Positions 58,835-64,000 of a stretch of 64,000 bases of DNA are shown here, in pieces. Origin of the DNA: DASWJZ01 sp964440525 (GTDB taxonomy: Bacteria; Pseudomonadota; Alphaproteobacteria; Rhizobiales; Afifellaceae); NCBI GenBank assembly GCA_964440525.1, contig CAYTTC010000005.1, positions 23,873 to 87,872 on the forward strand. The letters run 5' to 3'. Below the pieces are notes generated by a model that ran no database searches, was not told the origin of the DNA, and saw only the letters and a program-made list of their open reading frames with translations. Positions within the stretch are counted from its first letter, which is position 1; each line of letters begins with the position of its first letter. The translations under genes were made by a program, and so were the position numbers.

Positions 58835-59569
58835 TCATGCTTCGTTGGTCGAAAAAGAGCCCGCCCCCGCGACCACGGTCGCGCCGCCCTCCGGCGTCGG
58901 CGCGGTTGCCGGCCAGCGGGCGCCGAGGAGCCGCGTCTTGGCGACGCGGGCGATCGATACGGAATCCGATTGGTTGCCGCCGAGGACATGGAACGCAGCC
59001 GCATCCTCGCCGGCATAGAAGCCGACATGGCCCTGTGCGCTTGATCGCGACCCGCGCCAGAAAACCATGATCGCGCCGAGTGTCGGTGCGACCGCGACGC
59101 CGAAGCGGAGCCAATTGCGCGCGCCGAGCGGGTTTGAGGGCAGCGGCTCGTCCGGCAGGGCAGTGGCGATGCAATGGGCGGTGAAGAGCCCGCACCAGGC
59201 GGTTGAATCGTGCTGATAGGCGAGCCCGAACCGCTTCGCCCAGCGGAGGATTGTCGGATTGTCGGCGCGTCCCGCCCCTTCCTTCGTGCCCTTCAACCTC
59301 AACGCTTCCTCGTACCAGGGGATCGCGGACGCGCTCCCCTCTCCCCTTGCGGGAGAGGGTGGCGTCCGGCCTTGGCCGGATGCCGGGTGAGGGAGAGCGC
59401 CCGCCAGCGCCGCGCCGGTCTGCGGTCCGGCAAGGCCGTCCGGCGCGAGGCCGTTCGCGGCCTGAAACGCCTTGATGGCGCGGATGGTGAGACGTCCCCG
59501 GACGCCGTCGAGCGGGCCCGGATCGAAGCCGAGCGCGGCGAGCCGCCGCTGGATCTCCAGTGTCGTCAA
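58835..59569 (-). CDS. TIGR02594-type protein with peptidoglycan-binding domain
   Basis: A 244-residue protein. The N-terminal PG_binding_1 domain reads LEIQRRLAALGFDPGPLDG and APDGLAGPQTGAALAG (1-57). A TIGR02594/CHAP-like domain starts at about residue 82, with STAWCGLFTAHCIA (catalytic-type Cys) and GHVGFYAGEDAAAFHVLGGN (His). No signal peptide. The linker between the domains, residues ~58-80, is encoded by dispersed repeat D (HPASGQGRTPPSPARGEGS), inserted in frame. With the holin-like gene it resembles a phage lysis pair. Confidence 0.82.
   Translation of the reverse strand: MTTLEIQRRLAALGFDPGPLDGVRGRLTIRAIKAFQAANGLAPDGLAGPQTGAALAGALPHPASGQGRTPPSPARGEGSASAIPWYEEALRLKGTKEGAGRADNPTILRWAKRFGLAYQHDSTAWCGLFTAHCIATALPDEPLPSNPLGARNWLRFGVAVAPTLGAIMVFWRGSRSSAQGHVGFYAGEDAAAFHVLGGNQSDSVSIARVAKTRLLGARWPATAPTPEGGATVVAGAGSFSTNEA
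59334..59398. repeat. Dispersed palindromic repeat, family D, inside a coding region
   Basis: CTCCCCTCTCCCCTTGCGGG and its partial mirror run into the hairpin GTCCGGC cttg GCCGGAT and GGGTGAGGGAGAG. This sequence type is frequent in alphaproteobacterial genomes as I recall. It encodes part of the linker of the TIGR02594-type gene. Confidence 0.75.
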
Positions 59570-59702
59570 GGTCGTCTCCTTTGATCGTGCTGACCGGCTT
59601 CGCCGCTATCGGCCGGGCGACCTCACCAGTGCGGGCATGCTTCAGGTTGAGGAGGAATCCGTTCTGATATAGTTGAGGCCCATCACTGGGAGAGCGGGCC
59701 CG

Positions 59703-59870
59703 ATGGACGTGGCGGTCTCAGACCGAATGGTGCGTAACGGCCGGCCGTATTTCGGTGGATTGCACGACAGCTTTTTCGAGCTGCTGCCCTTTCTCCCGGC
59801 AGGCCGAATGCTCGATGTGGGCGCCGCCGTCGGCCACTTCACCACCGTCATGCGGAGGTTCAGCCCGACC
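59703..59870 (+). pseudogene. N-terminal fragment of an FkbM-family methyltransferase gene
   Basis: From ATG 59703 about 56 codons match the start of the intact copy at 61336: MVRNGRPYF against IIQNGRAAF, then the SAM-binding motif LDVGAAVGHFTTVM. Similarity ends exactly where the convergent gene's stop codon begins (59871). The frame stays open to 60179 only as the antisense of that gene. It is either the left-over of a deletion or a duplication end. Confidence 0.78.
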
Positions 59871-61169
59871 TCACCGGTGCGCCAAATAGGCTTCGATCTC
59901 GGTCTGCATCGCGACCGCCATTTTTCCCCACTTCTCGGCCCAGAGTCGCAGATACGAGATGTGCCGGACACGTTCGTCGGGGTCGTCGGCGCCAAGCCAT
60001 GGACGCCGCTCGATAGAGAGCCACTCAGGATTGCTCTTCCGATCTGCGAAGAGCGGCAGGCTCCGGGCAAGGTAGTCCGCCGCCGTGCTGACATTGTAGA
60101 GAGCGGTATCGCGGTCGTCGGAAATTCTCTCGCACAAGTCTGGATGCGCCTCGCAGCCAAGGCGCACCGCCTTCACTAAGCCCGCCAGGCTGGTGGCTTT
60201 GAAGCCGAATGGAATCTCATGCGGCTCGCCTTTCCCGCTGTCGTCGAGCCTGACAAACACCAATGGTCGGCGGGTAGAGATCGAGAACGTTATGGCGGAG
60301 GACGAGCTGTCGGTTACGCATACTGCTGCTTCGCGCTGAAAATCGGCGCCTGTTGCGGTGAGATCAAGAACCAGCCGACCATCGTGCCGCAATTCGCTGA
60401 CCAGGCCTCGCCCAAACTCCACGTCCTGCGACGTCGGGTACGGCCGAAAAGCAATGCGATAGTCCGGCAGATGCTGAAGCAGAGCGGCGAGAATTTTCGC
60501 TGGGTCGGGCTTCAAACGTGCAGCGGCCGCACCGCTGAAGGTGGGCGAATAAATAACGACTCCAAGTCGACCCTGGCGCCCGCCGAGCACCCGCTCCGAA
60601 TACTCGATCTTCGGATAGCCAGCGGGAACAATGTCCAGCTTGGGACGCCGATCGCCCAAGAACGCCGGGGGGTAGACGCCGCCGACGAAGGAATAGTTCT
60701 CGGCGGTCCAGTGTTTCGGCTTCTGCCGGACCGCGACCGCAAGATAGTCGAGCGAGCGTATTATCGTCGGAACACGTTGGACGAATCCCTTGTAGTTGAC
60801 CGAAACCCCGGCGGCGGACAGCCCCGCGTCAGGGATCGAATGCACGATGCCAACTGTCGCGGCTCCTTGCGGAGCCACATCGTTCGTGACCTCGGAGGAA
60901 AAGAAAACGTCGATGCCGCGCAGAGCTCGGATGTCCTCACGCGTGAGGAGAGCTAGCGGCAGGTCTTCATATCCGACCCGCTCCGAGTCCGTGAGCGTGG
61001 GCGCCTGCCCGCAAACGATGATCGGAAGGTACCCATGGTCCATGATCGCCCTGCCGAGGGCAAGATGGGTTCCAAGCCTGGGTTGCGTCTCCGCGAAGAG
61101 AAGGGCCGCTATTCTGCTTCCCTTCCGGGCGATCTCGGCCTTGAGCCACTTGGCATCGCGAAAATTCAT
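59871..61169 (-). CDS. CDP-glycerol glycerophosphotransferase-like glycosyltransferase
   Basis: A 432-residue protein of the TagB/TagF type. It shows RRPKLDIVPAGYPKIEYSER, then VVIYSPTFSGAAA and YRIAFRPYPTSQDVEFGRGL. The diagnostic acceptor-site block CVTDSSSSAITFSISTRRPL is near residue 285. It probably builds a surface polymer such as capsule or O-antigen. The N-terminal half is more divergent. ATG 61169 is preferred to GTG 61193. It lies between FkbM-family genes of opposite orientation, so it may have been inserted there. Confidence 0.72.
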   Translation of the reverse strand: MNFRDAKWLKAEIARKGSRIAALLFAETQPRLGTHLALGRAIMDHGYLPIIVCGQAPTLTDSERVGYEDLPLALLTREDIRALRGIDVFFSSEVTNDVAPQGAATVGIVHSIPDAGLSAAGVSVNYKGFVQRVPTIIRSLDYLAVAVRQKPKHWTAENYSFVGGVYPPAFLGDRRPKLDIVPAGYPKIEYSERVLGGRQGRLGVVIYSPTFSGAAAARLKPDPAKILAALLQHLPDYRIAFRPYPTSQDVEFGRGLVSELRHDGRLVLDLTATGADFQREAAVCVTDSSSSAITFSISTRRPLVFVRLDDSGKGEPHEIPFGFKATSLAGLVKAVRLGCEAHPDLCERISDDRDTALYNVSTAADYLARSLPLFADRKSNPEWLSIERRPWLGADDPDERVRHISYLRLWAEKWGKMAVAMQTEIEAYLAHR

Positions 61170-61335
61170 GACTGGGCTTTGGCTCACGGACACAAGCCGA
61201 CGTCAAGTCCATGCGCCCTCAGGATCACGAATGCCTCGCGGTGCTATCCGGCGGTCGGACCTCATAGGTTCTCAGTAAGGAAAATGCTTGGCGAGGTTGC
61301 GGCGGTCGACCAAGCAGGCTAATCCGCCAACGGTA

Positions 61336-62145
61336 ATGCGTCGCATCATCCAAAACGGCCGTGCGGCTTTCGGGTACCTGGAGCACAGCATCTATTCCTG
61401 GCTCCCGGACCGACCCCCGGGCTTGATCGTTGATGCCGGCGCCGCGGCCGGCTATATGACGCTCGCGGCGCTGAAGAACAGCCCGCAGAGTCGCGCGATC
61501 GCCTTCGAGCCATTCCCCGGCAACTGGCCGCACCTTGACAAGAATCTGGGCGGCCGCGGCAACGTCACCATTGTCAAGGCAGCGCTCTCCGATCACGTCG
61601 GAGAGGCTGATTTCTATGTGAAATCGACAGTCTCGCCCGAGCAGAACTGGAACGGCATGCCGGGCTATTCTTCGGTCGGCCGTATCGTGGAGAAGATTGC
61701 TGATCCGGGGAAGACAATTCGTGTGCCGACTACTACTATCGACACGCACGTTTCTGAGCCGGCGCTGTTCCTGAAAATCGATGTGCAAGGGCACGAGCTG
61801 CAGGTGCTGAAAGGAGCAATCCGAACGTTCGAGCGGGGCGTCACCGCCGCGCTCATCGAGTACAAGGGCGACCCGGCGATCCTCGAGTTTCTCTTTGCGC
61901 GTGGCTTCGCGGTCTATGACAGCCCCTATCTGCTGGTGCCTTCACCTGCACTCACCGCTCCACCCGATCTTTCGGGCTGGGAGATCGTGAAGACGGGCAC
62001 GTCGTCGACCGGACACCCCGTGAAGTCAGCATGGCCACTGCGTCACGCATCGGACCCAGCGGAGTTCTGTGCGCAGTTCCGGTCCGTGCGCGGCGTGTCG
62101 ATCTGGACCGACCTGATTGCGATCGCGCGGGGAGTTGAAGCATGA
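61336..62145 (+). CDS. FkbM-family methyltransferase, copy 1
   Basis: A 269-residue SAM-dependent O-methyltransferase of the FkbM family. Motif I is LIVDAGAAAGYMTLAALKNS, followed by IAFEPFPGNWPHLDKNLGGR. The strand with metal- or substrate-binding residues is LFLKIDVQGHELQVLKGAIR. It probably methylates a sugar or polyketide-like group of surface glycans. ATG 61336 has no clear ribosome site. Coupled to the following methyltransferase by an ATGA overlap. Strong similarity to the gene at 63171. Confidence 0.88.
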   Translation: MRRIIQNGRAAFGYLEHSIYSWLPDRPPGLIVDAGAAAGYMTLAALKNSPQSRAIAFEPFPGNWPHLDKNLGGRGNVTIVKAALSDHVGEADFYVKSTVSPEQNWNGMPGYSSVGRIVEKIADPGKTIRVPTTTIDTHVSEPALFLKIDVQGHELQVLKGAIRTFERGVTAALIEYKGDPAILEFLFARGFAVYDSPYLLVPSPALTAPPDLSGWEIVKTGTSSTGHPVKSAWPLRHASDPAEFCAQFRSVRGVSIWTDLIAIARGVEA

Positions 62146-63122
62146 CGATCAACCCGGCACTCAGGAAACGAATCGAAGCGCAGAAATGGTTTCACGCTAT
62201 CGACTTCGGCGAATTTTCAGTGCCGTCCTTCGTAGCGAGGCCCGGCGTGCCTCCGAACGGTCACCTCTATCCAGCCTTCCAGTTCTTCTCCGAGATGTCT
62301 CTTGCAGAGCACCGCTGTCTCGACATGGGCACCTTCGACGGGCTCACCGCCTTTGTGCTCGACCGCATGGGCGCGGGCCGTGTCGACGCGACGTGCCAGC
62401 ATGACCTGAAGCGCTTTCGCCTCGCCAAGGAAGCGCTGCAGGCCGACCGCGTCGTCTACCATCCGCAGACGCAGATCGAGGAGCTGATCGACCGCTTCGG
62501 CGAGGGCTCGTTCGACTTGGTGGTTCTCACTGTCGCCCTGCACCATCTTATGCTGCCGCAGGAGGGGCTATTCATCTGCAGGCGATTGTTGAAGCGGAAC
62601 GGCCTCTTTGTGCCCGAGGCGGGCGTCTTCGCCGACCCGGAACCGGTCGTCTACCTGAACCCAGAGTTGGAGCACCCGATCTATGGGTGCCCCACCGTCT
62701 GGATCCCGAGCGCCACAGGGCTTGAGGGCATGCTGCGACTCGCCGGCTTCGATCAGCTCGCGCGCATCGACCTCGGCGTGCCGAAGGAACACGTGACCGA
62801 CAAGACCTCGATCCGCATGACGACCCTCAACCGTGCGGTCCGGCCGGCGGATATTCGCGGTCGCTCCGAGAAGCTCGCCGATATTCAAGAGAAGGCGAAG
62901 TGGACCGGCCGCATCGATTATCGCGCCCTCTCCGCCGATGAATGGCCAGAGAGCTCCATCTCCTATACCGGTCCGGAAGGGCAGCGCTCACTCGACGTTC
63001 AAAAGCACATCACGGAAGCACCCCTGCAGCCGCGTTGGAGCCCTCCGGAGTCGCTTGCCACGGCTTCATCGCAGCCGGCCTCGGTCGGGTCTGAACCTGG
63101 CAGAAATGTTAGCGCCGAGTAG
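62142..63122 (+). CDS. Class I SAM-dependent methyltransferase
   Basis: A 326-residue Rossmann-fold methyltransferase of the DUF1698/CmoB-like group. Motif I is RCLDMGTFDGLTAFVLDRMG, and FDLVVLTVALHHLMLPQEGL fits the position of motif IV. The C-terminal 80 residues are proline- and serine-rich (PPESLATASSQPASVGSEPG) and probably unstructured. The ATG overlaps the FkbM stop. It is probably a partner in glycan or lipid modification. The substrate is unknown. Confidence 0.82.
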   Translation: MTINPALRKRIEAQKWFHAIDFGEFSVPSFVARPGVPPNGHLYPAFQFFSEMSLAEHRCLDMGTFDGLTAFVLDRMGAGRVDATCQHDLKRFRLAKEALQADRVVYHPQTQIEELIDRFGEGSFDLVVLTVALHHLMLPQEGLFICRRLLKRNGLFVPEAGVFADPEPVVYLNPELEHPIYGCPTVWIPSATGLEGMLRLAGFDQLARIDLGVPKEHVTDKTSIRMTTLNRAVRPADIRGRSEKLADIQEKAKWTGRIDYRALSADEWPESSISYTGPEGQRSLDVQKHITEAPLQPRWSPPESLATASSQPASVGSEPGRNVSAE

Positions 63123-63170
63123 AGGCCCGATACAGTCAGGTCGCGCGCTTTTGAACCGCATACGCACGGC

Positions 63171-63932
63171 GTGATGGCGCTGCTCGGCCAGTTCGCGCCC
63201 GGCCTCGTCGTCGATGTCGGCGCGGGCTTCGGCCACTACGCGGATCTGGCGCTGCAATTCAGCCCGGCGAGCCACGCGCTCTGCTTCGAGCCGTTTTCAG
63301 GCAATTGGCCGTTCCTCGAGAAGCGGCTCGCCGGGCACAGCAACGTTCGCATTCTTCACCAGGCCGTCGCCGAAGCGCCGGGGCAAGCGTCGTTCTATGT
63401 CGGGGCGACTGCCAAGGCCGAGGGATACTGGGCCGAATATTCCGGCTATTCGTCGGCCGGCTATATCGTGCCGCCCGGCAAGACGCTCGACCCAAACCGC
63501 ACGACGACCGTGCCGGTGACGACGATCGACGAGAATGTCGCGGAGCGCGTTCTCTTCATGAAGATCGACGTGCAGGGCGGCGAGCTCAACGTATTGAAAG
63601 GCGCCGCGAAAACCTTCGACCGGGGCGTCGACCTCACCTTTATCGAGTTCGGCGGCGAGCGCGAGGTCCTGCAATTTCTCCTGGACCGGAACTACCAGAT
63701 CTACGACCACGAATATCTGCTGATCCCGAGGGCCGGAGAGCCCGACCTGTCGTTCTGGGAGGTCACCGGCGGCGGCCAACTCTCCTCGGGCCACTCGGCG
63801 TATCGGGCATGGCCTCGGGAGACACCTGCCGACCCGGGAGAATTCTGCTCGATGTTCCGCGCGGAGCGTCTCAAGGTCGGTGGGATATTCACCGACATCG
63901 TCGCCGTCCGGCCCGGCTTGAGCTTCTCTTAG
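63171..63932 (+). CDS. FkbM-family methyltransferase, copy 2, N-terminus reduced
   Basis: A 253-residue relative of copy 1. LVVDVGAGFGHYADLALQFS is motif I, then LCFEPFSGNWPFLEKRLAGH and VLFMKIDVQGGELNVLKGAA. The start is GTG 63171 or ATG 63174. The frame upstream (back to the stop at 63120) reads SRAFEPHTHG, which aligns with the lead of copy 1 but contains no start codon. So the N-terminus is either trimmed or degraded. The last 68 bases of the window hold no gene that I can see. Confidence 0.82.
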   Translation: MMALLGQFAPGLVVDVGAGFGHYADLALQFSPASHALCFEPFSGNWPFLEKRLAGHSNVRILHQAVAEAPGQASFYVGATAKAEGYWAEYSGYSSAGYIVPPGKTLDPNRTTTVPVTTIDENVAERVLFMKIDVQGGELNVLKGAAKTFDRGVDLTFIEFGGEREVLQFLLDRNYQIYDHEYLLIPRAGEPDLSFWEVTGGGQLSSGHSAYRAWPRETPADPGEFCSMFRAERLKVGGIFTDIVAVRPGLSFS

Positions 63933-64000
63933 CTCCACGCGAAACGCGTCAGCCGCCCGCCATTGGCAACCCGACAGCTTCCCGCGACGGCGCCAGCTCC

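Noticed and set aside
59871..60179. C-terminal half of the open frame that continues from the FkbM fragment
   Set aside because: It is only the antisense of the glycosyltransferase gene and has no FkbM similarity.
1..64000. CRISPR arrays, rRNA, tRNA and intact insertion sequences
   Set aside because: No regularly spaced repeats, no recognisable RNA gene and no transposase frame were found on reading both strands. A covariance-model search was not possible here.

Overview
The window looks like chromosome of a GC-rich alphaproteobacterium, most likely of the Hyphomicrobiales (Rhizobiales). Three things point that way: the order ccmI-ccmE-(ccmF/ccmH remnant)-degP-two-component system-glnE-PAS kinase-pepN, the feuP/feuQ-like pair next to it, and several families of intergenic palindromes of a kind I recall from that order. 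I cannot name a genus. No rRNA, tRNA, CRISPR array or intact transposase was recognised.

Layout. 1-2560: end of a xylose operon (xylB, xylA), then a higBA toxin-antitoxin pair. 3276-10953: purine catabolism. Guanine deaminase, xanthine dehydrogenase (xdhA, xdhB, xdhC), a membrane urate oxidase with a C-terminal cytochrome c, HIU hydrolase and OHCU decarboxylase together take guanine to allantoin. 11113-22309: two complete four-subunit sarcosine oxidase operons, soxBDAG, facing each other tail to tail with a parDE pair between them. 22472-24223: an O6-methylguanine methyltransferase, a small acidic repeat protein and a peptidoglycan amidase. 24385-27297: formate-THF ligase (fhs) plus a displaced second copy of its 3' end, with an AT-rich lipoprotein gene between them. 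27414-35193: a GlxA/AraC-type regulator, an HxlR/flavin-reductase pair, a berberine-bridge-type oxidase, a dimethylglycine/sarcosine dehydrogenase and a DadA-like oxidase. 35283-40578: an orphan Phd antitoxin, a frameshifted pseudogene, folD, mazEF, small envelope genes, a NUDIX hydrolase, a LysR regulator and a DUF1127 protein. 40664-58555: pepN, a PAS sensor kinase, glnE, two OmpR-type two-component systems, degP, the broken ccm operon and feu-like genes. 58633-63932: a holin-like protein with a lytic-type protein, then a surface-glycan cluster with three FkbM-family copies, one of them a fragment.

How the genes fit together. The sarcosine oxidases and the dimethylglycine dehydrogenase release one-carbon units onto tetrahydrofolate, and folD and fhs in the same window interconvert these units. 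The GlxA-type regulator is of the kind that controls glycine betaine, dimethylglycine and sarcosine use. A short shared motif lies 84-110 bases upstream of both soxB genes and the dehydrogenase gene.

The most unusual points are these. A deletion has fused the tip of ccmF to the tail of ccmH, although a c-type cytochrome domain is encoded in the same window. The fhs 3' end is duplicated around an AT-rich gene. Dispersed repeats have become coding sequence in xdhB and in a lytic-protein gene. A two-repeat acidic protein of unknown role sits directly upstream of an amidase. There are at least five toxin-antitoxin-like loci.
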